Source: Streptococcus parasanguinis ATCC 15912
GTDB taxonomy: Bacteria; Bacillota; Bacilli; Lactobacillales; Streptococcaceae
DNA: 64,000 bases
Reading direction: 5' to 3'
NCBI RefSeq assembly: GCF_000164675.2
Contig: NC_015678.1
Span: 1,984,001-2,048,000 of the forward strand
Positions within the stretch are counted from its first letter, which is position 1, and the number at the start of each line of letters is the position of its first letter. The notes under the pieces are model-generated. The model was not told the origin of the DNA and searched no databases. It worked only from the letters and a program-made list of their open reading frames with translations. Of the stretch, positions 40,838 to 49,716 are shown one piece after another. The position numbers were made by a program, and so were the translations under genes.

Positions 40838-41285
40838 ATGAAAGTTAAAATCGAATTGGATCCATCAATGGATGAGCCTGAGATCTTGATTCGAGCTCCG
40901 CGCTTGACCCCGGAGTTGACCCAGCTACAAGAGAGAATCCTGGAACAAAAGGTCGCTTCTTTAGCCTTCTACAAGGATCGAAGTGAGTATTTTCTAGATG
41001 TTGCATCGATCCTCTTTTTTGAGACGGATGGGGAGAAGATTTTTGGACACACCAAGGACGAAGCCTATGAGGTTAAGCAGAAGCTCTATGAATTGGAGGA
41101 GCTGCTTCCCCATCGCCTTTTGTCGGATTTCCAAATCCACCATTGTCAATGCAAAGCAGATCTACTCTCTGGAAAAGTCTTTTTCAGGGACCAGCACGGT
41201 CAATTTCTACCAGACCCATAAGCAGGTCCACGTATCTAGACGCTATTATCAACTCTTAAAAGAACGACTAAATGAAATGAGGTAA
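40838..41285 (+). pseudogene. LytTR DNA-binding regulator disrupted by a +1 frameshift
   Basis: The first 93 or so codons (MKVKIELDPSMDEPEIL through ELLPHR) are in one frame, after GGAAAGGAG. The rest of a LytTR domain (FCRISKSTIVNAKQIYS, then VSRRYYQLLKERLNEMR) is in the next frame. One extra C near 41116-41117 (CATCGCCTTTTG instead of CATCGCTTTTG) explains the switch. Without it a protein of about 148 residues results, ending 4 bp before the LiaF-like gene. As it stands, translation ends at 41221 with a garbled tail that lacks the DNA-contacting half. Alternatives are a sequencing error or a phase-variable state. Confidence 0.8.
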
Positions 41286-41289
41286 TATC

Positions 41290-41985
41290 ATGAGAAAAAA
41301 ATTAATTGGAGTATTCTTAATTCTTTTAGCAGCCTTAATCCTCTTACAAGGCTATTTTGTAAAATGGGACATCAGCATCTGGACCTTGGCTTGGGTTACC
41401 TTGCTTGCAGTCCTGTCCCTCTCTAGTTTCTTAAAACGCCATTTTGGTTGGGGCTTCATCTATGGACTTTTAGCCCTCTTTTGTCTCAATGGGCAATACC
41501 ATTTCCTTCCGGTGTCCAATTCGGTTGTCATCCTTTCCTCAATTCTCGCTGTGATTGGGCTCAACATTTTGTTTAAACCCTCTAAGAAAACAAAAGCCCG
41601 CCTAGCTTCCTATTCTGCTGGGTCCATGAGTAAGTCGGATGGCAATGACATTGATGTCACTTTTTCAACAGTGACAAAATATCTCAATGACCAACACTTT
41701 ACCCGCGGAAGTGCAGATGTGAGTATGGGAGAAGCATCGGTTTATTTTGACAATTGCCGCATCGAGGGTCCTTCTGCTCAGTTTGTTGTTGATGTTTCTC
41801 TTGGGAGTCTGAGCCTCTATGTACCAAGCGATTGGCGTGTCCATGTAAATGTGGATAATTCCCTCTCAGCGATCCAGCACCAGGAAAATCCAAGTGCTCT
41901 GACAAGTAAGGATTTCTACATTACGGGCGATGTTTCCTTGGGAAATCTAGAAATTATCTATGTAGGAGCGAATTCGTTTTCTTAA
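41290..41985 (+). CDS. LiaF-like transmembrane protein
   Basis: This 231-residue protein has four membrane helices in its first half (about 5-22, 30-45, 52-68 and 77-95) and a C-terminal cell-wall-active antibiotics response (LiaF-type) beta domain with repeating DVSMGEASVYFDNC and DVSLGSLSLYVPSDW units. In streptococci such a protein is commonly encoded right after a LytTR regulator. Here the regulator gene is frameshifted, so control may be lost. It starts 4 bp after the LytTR frame ends. Confidence 0.83.
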   Translation: MRKKLIGVFLILLAALILLQGYFVKWDISIWTLAWVTLLAVLSLSSFLKRHFGWGFIYGLLALFCLNGQYHFLPVSNSVVILSSILAVIGLNILFKPSKKTKARLASYSAGSMSKSDGNDIDVTFSTVTKYLNDQHFTRGSADVSMGEASVYFDNCRIEGPSAQFVVDVSLGSLSLYVPSDWRVHVNVDNSLSAIQHQENPSALTSKDFYITGDVSLGNLEIIYVGANSFS

Positions 41986-42014
41986 GTCGGAAATGAAAAA
42001 CTTTGGCCAAAAGC

Positions 42015-42043
42015 TTGCCAAGAGAGATTTTTTTTGGTAATAT
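42015..42043 (+). promoter_or_regulatory. rpmB promoter
   Basis: TTGCCA and TAATAT are 17 bp apart. A small leader hairpin (ATGTG-gtgctag-CACAT) lies between it and the ribosome site. Confidence 0.6.
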
Positions 42044-42103
42044 AGTACGGTATGTGGTGCTAGCACATCCGTTATATTAGATCTAATAGGAGGAAACACA
42101 GAA

Positions 42104-42292
42104 ATGGCTAAAGTATGTTATTTCACAGGTCGTAAGACTGTATCAGGTAACAACCGTTCACACGCTATGAACCAAACAAAACGTGCCGTAAAACCAAACC
42201 TTCAAAAAGTAACTGTCCTTATCGATGGTAAACCTAAAAAAGTTTGGGCTTCAGCTCGTGCATTGAAATCTGGTAAAGTAGAACGCGTTTAA
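42104..42292 (+). CDS. rpmB: 50S ribosomal protein L28
   Basis: This 62-residue basic protein matches the L28 family from end to end ([23 protein letters not shown], then RTKR-type RNA-binding region and [17 protein letters not shown]). It lacks the zinc-binding Cys pairs found in some L28 paralogues. AGGAGGAAAC precedes the ATG. It is transcribed alone with its own terminator. Confidence 0.97.
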   Translation: MAKVCYFTGRKTVSGNNRSHAMNQTKRAVKPNLQKVTVLIDGKPKKVWASARALKSGKVERV

Positions 42293-42300
42293 TAAAGAAA

Positions 42301-42336
42301 GAAGGCTGGACAAAAATGTCCAGCCTTCACTTTTTT
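42301..42336 (+). terminator. rpmB terminator
   Basis: GAAGGCTGGAC-aaaaat-GTCCAGCCTTC is followed by TTTTTT. Confidence 0.92.
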
Positions 42337-42643
42337 GATAGGATAGTTGCATGACGCAGTGGTTGATTGCTCGAAGCACTGCTTTGAGGTGGTGGATAGG
42401 ACTTGCGAAGCAAGTTTCTTAAGACTTTGGAGTTCAAAAGTCCAAAGATGGTCTAATGAGGGAAACAATGTTTCCTTTATCTGCAACCTTCAGCACTCTC
42501 CCAGACTTTGAAGCTATTCGGGGTGGGAAGATTGAAGAGGTTGTGGGGGACCTTTTCAACCTTTTTTTATTTTACGAAGTTCTTTCCCACTCCTTTTTCT
42601 TCAGAGACAGCTGTTACAGAGGGAGAAGAATAGTCCCTACCCT
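42337..42643. other. Composite intergenic stretch between rpmB and the Asp23-like gene
   Basis: No gene is seen. It begins with TGACGCAGTGGTTGA, shared with the 180-bp repeat family. Several short hairpins follow (ACTTGCGAAGCAAGT, AGACTTTGGA...GTCCAAAG, GAAACAATGTTTCC, GGTTG...CAACC plus T run). It looks like a decayed or hybrid member of the repeat family. Confidence 0.45.
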
Positions 42644-42672
42644 TTTACAGTTGACCTCTTTTATGGTAAAAT
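42644..42672 (+). promoter_or_regulatory. Promoter of the Asp23-like/fakA operon
   Basis: TTTACA and TAAAAT are 17 bp apart, 30 bp before the first start. Confidence 0.6.
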
Positions 42673-42702
42673 AGAATATAAAATACTTTTGAGGTAGAAA
42701 TT

Positions 42703-43068
42703 ATGACAGTAAAAATCAATACAAAGGACGGTCAAATTGAATTGACTGATGACGTTATCGCAACTGTTGTAGGCGGTGCCGCTACTGAGATCTTCGGTGT
42801 GGTTGGAATGGCCAGCAAAAATGCGATCAAAGATAATTTCCAAGCCCTCCTAGGGAAAGAAAACTTCTCTAAAGGTGTTGTTGTCAAAACAACGGAAGCA
42901 GGAACTATCGCAGTTGATGTTTACACTGTTTTGAGCTATGGAACAAAGATTAGCGAAGTCTCAAAAAATATTCAAGAACGTGTGAAATTTAGTTTGGAAA
43001 ATCAACTTGGAATCACTACGGATACTGTGAATGTCTATATTCAAAATATCAAGATTGTGGGAGAATAA
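42703..43068 (+). CDS. Asp23/Gls24 family envelope stress protein (YloU-like)
   Basis: This 121-residue protein of the Asp23/Gls24 family shows VIATVVGGAATEIFGVVGMASKN and the C-terminal VNVYIQNIKIV. The YloU subgroup is almost always encoded next to the fatty acid kinase gene, as here (2-bp gap). Its role is unclear; it may link the kinase to the membrane. GAGGTAG precedes the ATG. Confidence 0.9.
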   Translation: MTVKINTKDGQIELTDDVIATVVGGAATEIFGVVGMASKNAIKDNFQALLGKENFSKGVVVKTTEAGTIAVDVYTVLSYGTKISEVSKNIQERVKFSLENQLGITTDTVNVYIQNIKIVGE

Positions 43069-43070
43069 TC

Positions 43071-44735
43071 GTGGCTAATATTACTACAAGTTTATTTCAA
43101 GAAATGGTTCAAGCGGGGGCTACGCGCTTAAATAAACAAGCGGAATATGTAAACTCTTTGAACGTCTTTCCTGTCCCAGACGGGGATACAGGGACTAATA
43201 TGGGAATGACCATCGAAAATGGGGCCAAAGAAGTATCTGACCGTTCTGCATCAACTGTTGGAGAAGCAGCAGGAATCTTCGCTAAAGGTCTCTTGATGGG
43301 TGCGCGTGGGAACTCAGGAGTCATCACTTCTCAATTGTTCCGCGGATTTTCTCAAAGTGTCAAAGACAAAGAAGAATTGGATGGAGCAGCGCTTGCAGCA
43401 GCCTTCCAATCTGGAGTAGAAGTTGCTTATAAGGCCGTTATGAAGCCAGTTGAAGGAACCATTTTGACGGTTTCTCGTGGGGCAGCCATCGGGGCCAAGA
43501 AAAAAGCAGAATCTACCAACGATGCAGTGGAAGTGATGCGTGCAGCTCTTGAAGGAGCTAAAACAGCTCTTGCGAAGACTCCAGATATGTTGCCAGTCTT
43601 GAAAGAAGTTGGCGTGGTAGACTCTGGTGGTCAAGGTTTGGTCTTCATCTATGAAGGATTCTTGTCAGCCTTGACAGGTGAATTCATTGCTTCTGAAGAG
43701 TTCCAAGCAACACCTGCAACTATGTCAGAAATGATCAATGCAGAACACCACAAGTCCGTCGCTGGCCATGTCGCAACTGAAGATATCAAGTTTGGTTACT
43801 GTACAGAAATCATGGTCGCATTGAAACAAGGTCCAACCTATGTCAAAGACTTCGATTACGATGAATTCCGTAACTATTTGAACAACCTTGGGGATTCCCT
43901 ATTAGTGGTGAATGACGATGAGATTGTCAAAGTTCACGTCCATACAGAAGATCCAGGTCTTGTCATGCAAGAAGGTCTTAAGTACGGAAGTTTGGTCAAG
44001 GTGAAAGTCGACAACATGCGCAACCAACACGAAGCGCAAGTTGAAAAAGAAGAACGTCAAGCCAAACCAGTTGAAGAAAAAGAATATGCCATCATCGCAG
44101 TAGTTGCTGGTGATGGATTGGCTGATATCTTTAAAGCGCAAGGAGTTGATTACATCATCTCTGGTGGTCAAACCATGAACCCATCAACAGAAGACTTTGT
44201 CAAAGCGGTTGAAGAGTTGAATGCGCGCAACATCATTATCTTGCCAAACAACAAAAATATCTTGATGGCTGCTCAATCTGCAGCAGAAGTGATTGATCAA
44301 CCTGCAGCAGTTGTTGAGACCAAGACCATCCCTCAAGGATTGACTAGTCTTCTTGCCTTTGATGAAAGCAAGTCGATCGAAGAAAACTACGAACGCATGA
44401 GCGCTTCATTGGGCGATGTTGTGTCTGGTAGTGTGACAACAGCGGTTCGCGATACCACTATTGATGGGCTTGAAATCCATGAAAATGATAATCTTGGAAT
44501 GGTCGATGGCAAAATCGTTGTTTCAAATCCAGATATGATGGAAACCTTGGAAGAAACATTCGCTCATATGTTGGATGAAGACAGTGAAATTGTGACCATC
44601 TATGTCGGTGAAGACGGCAGTGAGGAGTTGGCAAATGAATTGGCCCAAGCCCTTGCTGAGAAGTATGAGGATGTAGAAGTGGAAATCCACCAAGGTGGCC
44701 AACCCGTCTACCCTTACTTGTTTAGTGTAGAATAA
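43071..44735 (+). CDS. fakA: Fatty acid kinase, ATP-binding subunit FakA (DAK2/YloV)
   Basis: This 554-residue protein has an N-terminal DhaL/DAK2 kinase domain (NVFPVPDGDTGTNMGMTIENG with the Mg-binding Asp residues; LLMGARGNSGVITSQL). A middle domain and a C-terminal DegV-like region (ITIYVGEDGSEE) follow. FakA phosphorylates fatty acids presented by FakB proteins and feeds them into phospholipid synthesis. The Asp23-like gene precedes it by 2 bp. Repeat copy D follows its stop. Confidence 0.93.
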   Translation: MANITTSLFQEMVQAGATRLNKQAEYVNSLNVFPVPDGDTGTNMGMTIENGAKEVSDRSASTVGEAAGIFAKGLLMGARGNSGVITSQLFRGFSQSVKDKEELDGAALAAAFQSGVEVAYKAVMKPVEGTILTVSRGAAIGAKKKAESTNDAVEVMRAALEGAKTALAKTPDMLPVLKEVGVVDSGGQGLVFIYEGFLSALTGEFIASEEFQATPATMSEMINAEHHKSVAGHVATEDIKFGYCTEIMVALKQGPTYVKDFDYDEFRNYLNNLGDSLLVVNDDEIVKVHVHTEDPGLVMQEGLKYGSLVKVKVDNMRNQHEAQVEKEERQAKPVEEKEYAIIAVVAGDGLADIFKAQGVDYIISGGQTMNPSTEDFVKAVEELNARNIIILPNNKNILMAAQSAAEVIDQPAAVVETKTIPQGLTSLLAFDESKSIEENYERMSASLGDVVSGSVTTAVRDTTIDGLEIHENDNLGMVDGKIVVSNPDMMETLEETFAHMLDEDSEIVTIYVGEDGSEELANELAQALAEKYEDVEVEIHQGGQPVYPYLFSVE

Positions 44736-44741
44736 TTGAAC

Positions 44742-44925
44742 AGAGAGGTTGGGACAAAAGTCCTAGCCTCTCAATTATTTTTGGATTGTCGAGCAAGACG
44801 CAGTGGTTGAGTGGGCTCTACTACGCTGATTTCATCAGCTTTTACAGCCCTACTCAACTGTGCGGAGGTGGGACGACGAAATCGAATTCTAACGAATTAC
44901 CGATTTCTGTCCCACTCTCTTTTTT
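44742..44925 (-). repeat. 180-bp multi-hairpin intergenic element, copy D (inverted)
   Basis: It is in the same orientation as copy C and very close to it in sequence. It begins 7 bp after fakA with GAGAGGTTGGGACaaaaGTCCTAGCCTCTC, a usable terminator. The 230 bp after it, up to the next gene, show nothing else distinctive. Confidence 0.88.
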
Positions 44926-45155
44926 CGTGCTAAGAAAAACTAGATAGTATTTCCAAGAAGCTTATTAGATTTTGTATTTTGAAAGCGAAGCGAGTATTTA
45001 CTAGGACAAGAATAGGGAGTATCAAATAGTCGAAGGTTTTATTTCCAAATAAAGAGCTTGAAATGGCTGGGAAATGGTTTGAGTGGTGGAGTTTTTAGAC
45101 AAGAAAGACGCGATATGTTATACTGGTATCAGTATGTGAAAGGAGAGTTATAAAA

Positions 45156-45713
45156 ATGAAGAAATTTTTTGTAACCCTTGGGCTAGCCATTTTGGTATTG
45201 ACTGGTTGTTCGCAATCCCAAACGAAGAAAACTACAACCGCTAGCTCATCTAGCAGTTCCTCTGTTAAAAAAGAAACAAAAACTGAAGAAAAAACAACAG
45301 TATTAGTTGGGAATATCAATGGTGCTAAACATCGGGATGTTATCCAATCTAAAGGGGATAAGGTTGAAAGTCTTCGTATCGAAGTGACAGCTGATTTGCC
45401 CCAACAACTTAGTACAATTTCTGCAGAAAAATCACCTGAAGAGCTCACAGTAGCTATTCAAGCTTTGCTGGAGCAAAATGAAGACTATAAGAAGCTAAAA
45501 ACTGTTCCCGGTTTTAGTTTGGAATACACAGTCACCCCAGAAAAGAAATTGCTCTCAACCAGTGTGATTGACCTCAACCAAATTGATGCCAAGTCTCTAG
45601 AAGAAATTTCTTACTTCAAAGATGCTGGTCTCAATGATTTGAAAAATATGAAGGCTGATGCCTTGATCAAAGCTTTGAAATTACACGGTATGAAAATCGA
45701 AGAAGGTCAGTAA
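45156..45713 (+). CDS. Lipoprotein, YehR/DUF1307-like
   Basis: This 185-residue protein has a lipoprotein signal and lipobox LTGC (Cys18). A Ser/Lys/Thr linker (20-47) leads to a globular domain resembling DUF1307 (RDVIQSKGDKVESLRIE and VPGFSLEYTVTPEKKL). Family function is unknown. AAAGGAGAG precedes the ATG. It is a single gene with its own terminator. Confidence 0.75.
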   Translation: MKKFFVTLGLAILVLTGCSQSQTKKTTTASSSSSSSVKKETKTEEKTTVLVGNINGAKHRDVIQSKGDKVESLRIEVTADLPQQLSTISAEKSPEELTVAIQALLEQNEDYKKLKTVPGFSLEYTVTPEKKLLSTSVIDLNQIDAKSLEEISYFKDAGLNDLKNMKADALIKALKLHGMKIEEGQ

Positions 45714-45723
45714 GAAGAATAGA

Positions 45724-45754
45724 AAAAGTCGAGTGAAGTCACTTGGCTTTTTTT
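45724..45754 (+). terminator. Terminator after the YehR-like gene
   Basis: AAGTCGAGTGA-ag-TCACTTGGCTT is followed by a T run. Confidence 0.8.
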
Positions 45755-45846
45755 AGTGACTTTTGTCATGTAAGCGAGTGACAAAATCATCTAGTTGCCT
45801 CTTCTTCCTTTTCATATAATAAAGTTAGAAAGTAAGAGGGTTGAAA

Positions 45847-46038
45847 ATGAAACAATGGATCTATAAAGTATTTACGTTAACAGTGGTTGGAATGGTCGTC
45901 TATTTGGTCTTTTCAAAGGATGATAGCCTCTATTACCATTTTCCTTGGGAATTATTTGCTGGGCTTGGCATGATGAGCTGGGTGGTACAGGAAGTTTTGA
46001 AAATGGTCAAGGCGGTAAAAAAGGAAATGGAGCAATGA
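45847..46038 (+). CDS. Small membrane protein, first gene of ABC/two-component operon
   Basis: The protein has 63 residues from ATG 45847 (MKQWIYKVF); AGAGGG lies upstream and the frame's TTG at 45841 is less likely. It has two hydrophobic segments (about 6-22 and 36-52) and a basic C-terminal tail. I do not recognise the family. It overlaps the next small gene by 4 bp. Confidence 0.65.
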   Translation: MKQWIYKVFTLTVVGMVVYLVFSKDDSLYYHFPWELFAGLGMMSWVVQEVLKMVKAVKKEMEQ

Positions 46039-46229
46039 AAAAACTAGAAATTGGATTGGTTTTTGCTTTGTGCCTGTTTTTGTGGATAACAGAGATGATG
46101 ACGGGCTGGTTTTCTGCCCATTTTGCTAGCTGGTGTTTCCAAACGGTTTTGGGAGTGACCTTGGTTGTTTTTGTCATCATTCCTGCTAGCCAAGCCTGCT
46201 TGAAAGGAGAGTATCATGAGTGTCATTAG
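46035..46229 (+). CDS. Small membrane protein, second gene of ABC/two-component operon
   Basis: The protein has 64 residues from ATG 46035 (MKKLEIGLVF). The open frame reaches back to 45945, but GGAG just before 46035 and the ATGA overlap with the previous gene decide the start. It has two hydrophobic segments and a C-terminal CLKGEYHECH with two cysteines. It overlaps the ATPase gene by 14 bp. Not recognised. Confidence 0.65.
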   Translation: MKKLEIGLVFALCLFLWITEMMTGWFSAHFASWCFQTVLGVTLVVFVIIPASQACLKGEYHECH

Positions 46230-47133
46230 AGTAGAGAACTTGAAAAAAAGTATCAAAGGAAAAGTAATTTTAGAAGATCTTTCTTTTGTGGTTGAACGGG
46301 GGGATTGTCTGGCCTTGATCGGCCCAAACGGAGCTGGGAAAACAACCTTGATGAACTGCCTTCTAGGAGATATGAAGGTGACTTCTGGGATCGTTGAAGT
46401 AGAGGGGAAGGCACCTGGTCATCCTCAGTTAAAGGCTAGTGTATCCTATCTCCCTCAAGAGAATGCCATCGTTCAAAAGTTAACTGTACAGGAACTGATC
46501 AACTTCTTTCGCTCTATTTATCCTAAACCCTTAACAGGGGAAGAAATCGATGATTTATTACGTTTTAGCTTGGAACAAAAGAAGCAATTGGCTAGTAAGT
46601 TGTCTGGTGGTCAAAAGCGCCTCTTATCCTTTGTTCTAACCTTGATTGGTCGTCCTAGTCTTCTGTTTCTGGATGAGCCAACAGCTGGAATGGATACGTC
46701 CACTCGCCAACGCTTTTGGGAGATCGTCGGACATTTAAAGGAAAAAGGCGTAACCATTGTCTATTCTTCGCATTACATCGAGGAAGTAGAGCATACAGCC
46801 GATCGGATCCTGGTCTTGCATCAGGGGCATTTGCTTCGGGATACGACGCCTCTCGCTATGAGAAGCGAAGAGGTTGAAAAACATTTCACCCTGCCCTTGC
46901 GTTACCAAGCTCTAGTGGCAGAGATGGAAGGCGTTGGTGAAGTGGTCATTAAACCCGATGCCCTTCAGGTTGTGACACGCCATGCCAATCGTTTGTGGAG
47001 GCGATTGCAAGAAGAAGGATGTTCGATCCAAGAAATCGAAGTAACCAATCGAAGTTTATTGGATTCTATTTTTGAAAATACAAAGGAAGTAGGTAGAGAA
47101 GATGAAACGCATGAAAGCTCTCAGCGTGGTTGA
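46216..47133 (+). CDS. ABC transporter ATP-binding protein
   Basis: This 305-residue ATPase has Walker A GPNGAGKTT (about 36-44), signature LSGGQKRL and Walker B LLFLDEPTAGMD, with a C-terminal extension. It forms an ABC-2-type exporter with the next gene. The set ABC ATPase, permease, NarL-type kinase and regulator resembles streptococcal and bacillar YvfRS-YvfTU-like loci. It overlaps both neighbours (14 and 32 bp), a tightly coupled operon. Confidence 0.92.
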   Translation: MSVIRVENLKKSIKGKVILEDLSFVVERGDCLALIGPNGAGKTTLMNCLLGDMKVTSGIVEVEGKAPGHPQLKASVSYLPQENAIVQKLTVQELINFFRSIYPKPLTGEEIDDLLRFSLEQKKQLASKLSGGQKRLLSFVLTLIGRPSLLFLDEPTAGMDTSTRQRFWEIVGHLKEKGVTIVYSSHYIEEVEHTADRILVLHQGHLLRDTTPLAMRSEEVEKHFTLPLRYQALVAEMEGVGEVVIKPDALQVVTRHANRLWRRLQEEGCSIQEIEVTNRSLLDSIFENTKEVGREDETHESSQRG

Positions 47134-47833
47134 GTGGCATTTGACCAGTCGCCAAGCCATTTATTACTTGTTATCAATTGGGATGCCCACGGCCTTCTAT
47201 CTCTTCTTTTCAGGGATGTACCAGGATACGCCAGGGGATTTCATGAGGGATTATCTTTTGTCCATGACGGCTTTTTCTATGATGTCTACGGCTATCTTTT
47301 CTTTTCCAACAGTTCTTGAAACAGATCGACTCAATAATTGGCAAAAAGTCTTGCGCCATACCCCTGTATCTATGGTAGAATATTATCTAATAAAGGTTGT
47401 CGGTCTCTTTGTCGACTTTCTCCTATCCATTGTAGTTGTCTTCACCGTGGGGCATGTGGTACGGCATGTGAATATGTCCCTGCAGGATTGGGTCTTAGCA
47501 GCCTTCCTTCTCATCTTAGGAAGTCTGGCTTTTGTAGCGATCGGTCTGGTCTTGACCCTGCTTCCTTCCAGTCAATTGATGTCTGTTGTGGGTAATCTCC
47601 TTTACATGGGGCTGGCTGTCATGGGTGGCCTTTGGATGCCCATTAGCCTATTTCCAGAATGGATGCAAGCCATTGGCAAATGCCTGCCAACCTATCAATT
47701 GATGGAACTGATCAAGACCTTTTTAAACAAGGGACAGGTTAATGTCTTTGGGAGTGTCTATTTAACCTTGTTTACCATGGTCTTATTTGCCCTTGTTATC
47801 GTTTATCGTCGTCATTCAGAGGTTCGTTCATGA
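47102..47833 (+). CDS. ABC-2 type permease
   Basis: This 243-residue protein has six membrane helices and the ABC-2 pattern (LPSSQLMSVVGNLLYMGLAVMGGLWMPISLFPEWMQ near helix 5). It starts inside the ATPase gene (32-bp overlap) and overlaps the kinase gene by 4 bp. The transported substrate is unknown; antimicrobial peptides or lipids are typical for such operons. Confidence 0.9.
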   Translation: MKRMKALSVVEWHLTSRQAIYYLLSIGMPTAFYLFFSGMYQDTPGDFMRDYLLSMTAFSMMSTAIFSFPTVLETDRLNNWQKVLRHTPVSMVEYYLIKVVGLFVDFLLSIVVVFTVGHVVRHVNMSLQDWVLAAFLLILGSLAFVAIGLVLTLLPSSQLMSVVGNLLYMGLAVMGGLWMPISLFPEWMQAIGKCLPTYQLMELIKTFLNKGQVNVFGSVYLTLFTMVLFALVIVYRRHSEVRS

Positions 47834-48927
47834 TTGAAAAACTCAAACATATTCACCATATGTTTTACGTAGGCCTAATCTTTATGGTCTTTCCCTTTGC
47901 TTCTATCTTCTTGGGGCAGATTCCCTGGTGGCATTTCTTTTTAGCCCTCTTCTTTATGGTGAGCTATCTAGGAATCCTCATTACTGAAAATAGGACACTG
48001 ACCTGGATTTTTTGGATTTATCTTTTGGCTTACATAGGGGGAAATACCTTGTATGTTGGGACGGGCTTTTGTTGGTTTTACTATTATCTAAGCAATATTT
48101 TAGTTTATCGTTTTAGAGTCCACAATTTTCGCTCACCCTTTCTTTGGACGGCCTTTGGATCACAACTGATTCTTTTGGGAGCCTTGTTATTTAATAGGGA
48201 GATGAGAGAAAATGATTGGATTTTTGTCCTGATCGTCTCTTTGTTCATCGCGATTATGACCTTTAGTATGGTCCGGATGGAGATGGTGGAAGAATTGAAA
48301 GCTGACCATGCCAAGCAAAATGCCCAGATCAATCTCTTACTAGCAGAAAACGAGCGCCATCGGATTGGCCGTGATCTGCATGACAGTCTAGGACACACCT
48401 TTGCCATACTGAGTGTCAAGGCGGACCTAGCTGATCAATTCTTGGCATTGGGTCAGGTTGAGAAGGCCCAGGAGCAGGTGCAAGAGATTCAAGCCATCAG
48501 TCAAGAGTCCATGCACCAAGTCCGTGAGATTGTCGAGAACTTGAAGCAGCGAACCCTGGCAAGAGAGCTAGAAACCGTCAAGCAAATGCTCGAAGTGGCT
48601 CAAATCAAAGTGGAGATTCAAAACGAGCTTGATACTGCTAGCATCTCGCCGATCCTAGAATCTGCTCTGGCTATGGTATCTCTGGAATTAGCTACCAATA
48701 TGATCAAACATGCCAAAGCGACGCAAGCCCTTCTCTCTTATCGCTCCACCGAGATAGGTGTGGAAATGGTCGCAGAAGATAATGGCATCGGCTTTGACAA
48801 AGTTTCCGACAAGGACCTGCACTCGATTCGCGAACGGATTGCCTTGTTGGGAGGAGAGCTGGAGATCAGTCATCAACACAAGCCGACCCGGATAGAAATA
48901 CGGATCCCCTATCAAGAAAGGAAATAA
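47830..48927 (+). CDS. Sensor histidine kinase, NarL/DesK type
   Basis: This 365-residue kinase has five or six membrane helices in its first 150 residues and no large extracellular sensor. A dimerisation domain with the phospho-acceptor His184 in RDLHDSLGH (HisKA_3) and a C-terminal ATPase with N-box [13 protein letters not shown] and G-box DNGIGFD follow. Sensing within the membrane, as in DesK and LiaS, is likely. The partner regulator follows 1 bp later, and the exporter genes upstream are probable targets. Confidence 0.92.
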   Translation: MIEKLKHIHHMFYVGLIFMVFPFASIFLGQIPWWHFFLALFFMVSYLGILITENRTLTWIFWIYLLAYIGGNTLYVGTGFCWFYYYLSNILVYRFRVHNFRSPFLWTAFGSQLILLGALLFNREMRENDWIFVLIVSLFIAIMTFSMVRMEMVEELKADHAKQNAQINLLLAENERHRIGRDLHDSLGHTFAILSVKADLADQFLALGQVEKAQEQVQEIQAISQESMHQVREIVENLKQRTLARELETVKQMLEVAQIKVEIQNELDTASISPILESALAMVSLELATNMIKHAKATQALLSYRSTEIGVEMVAEDNGIGFDKVSDKDLHSIRERIALLGGELEISHQHKPTRIEIRIPYQERK

Positions 48928-48928
48928 G

Positions 48929-49528
48929 ATGCGCTTATTAGTTGCTGAAGACCAAAGTATGTTGCGCGATGCTCTCTGCCAGCTCTTGCTCCTGCAAGAG
49001 GATGTGGAAGATGTCTTGCAGGCTGGCGATGGACAAGAGGCCATTCGTTTACTCGGAACACATCCAGTCGATATTGCGATTTTAGATATCGAAATGCCCA
49101 TCAAAACAGGGTTAGAAGTGTTGGAATGGGCTAAAAGTCAACAACCCCAGCTCAAGGTCGTCATCGTTACCACCTTTAAGCGACCGGGCTATTTTGAGCG
49201 GGCTCTCAAGGCTGGAGTAGATGCCTATGTCTTAAAAGAACGCCGCATCACAGATTTGATGGCGACTCTTCATGCAGTATTAGCAGGGCAAAAAGAATAT
49301 TCGCCTGAATTAATGGAAGGGATTTTGACCCATCCCAATCCTCTAAGCCCTCAAGAAAAGGCAGTTTTAAAAGAAGTCGCAAAAGGGGCTTCTAACCAAG
49401 AAATTGCTGATCGCTTATTTCTCTCAAACGGGACTATCCGCAATTATATGTCAGCCATTCTGACCAAGTTGGATGCGGAAAACCGGACCGAGGCGGCAAA
49501 AATTGCCCAAGAAAAGGGTTGGTTATAA
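48929..49528 (+). CDS. Response regulator, NarL/LuxR type
   Basis: This 199-residue regulator has a receiver domain (residues 1-120, phospho-acceptor Asp53 in ILDIEMP) and a LuxR-type HTH (about 138-195: [37 protein letters not shown]). It is coupled to the kinase gene and probably activates its own ABC operon. A terminator follows at 49536. Confidence 0.93.
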   Translation: MRLLVAEDQSMLRDALCQLLLLQEDVEDVLQAGDGQEAIRLLGTHPVDIAILDIEMPIKTGLEVLEWAKSQQPQLKVVIVTTFKRPGYFERALKAGVDAYVLKERRITDLMATLHAVLAGQKEYSPELMEGILTHPNPLSPQEKAVLKEVAKGASNQEIADRLFLSNGTIRNYMSAILTKLDAENRTEAAKIAQEKGWL

Positions 49529-49535
49529 GGAAGAA

Positions 49536-49566
49536 AAGTTTCTAGGATTTCCTAGAGACTTTTTTT
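49536..49566 (+). terminator. Terminator of the two-component operon
   Basis: AGTTTCTAGG-attt-CCTAGAGACT is followed by T7. Confidence 0.88.
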
Positions 49567-49617
49567 CTGATAGACGTAGCATTTTTAGAAAAACTCTCAT
49601 TATTCGGATTTGAATAG

Positions 49618-49672
49618 AAAATTCAGAAAATTTACTATTTTTCCTTGAAATATTTTCTAAAAATGGTATGAT
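49618..49672 (+). promoter_or_regulatory. ilvB promoter with CodY-like boxes
   Basis: TTGAAA (49645) and TATGAT (49667) are 16 bp apart. AAAATTCAGAAAATT (49618-49632) matches the CodY consensus AATTTTCWGAAAATT at 13 of 15 positions. A second AT-rich match (ATATTTTCTAAAAAT) covers the spacer. CodY is a known repressor of branched-chain amino acid genes in streptococci. Confidence 0.7.
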
Positions 49673-49716
49673 AGTAGCATGCTAATTTGATATACAAAGT
49701 ACTGGAAAGGAGAGAC

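Noticed and set aside
49529..49716. A leader peptide or T-box for branched-chain amino acid control upstream of ilvB
   Set aside because: There is no Ile/Leu/Val-rich short ORF and no T-box core motif. Control by CodY-like boxes is the simpler reading.
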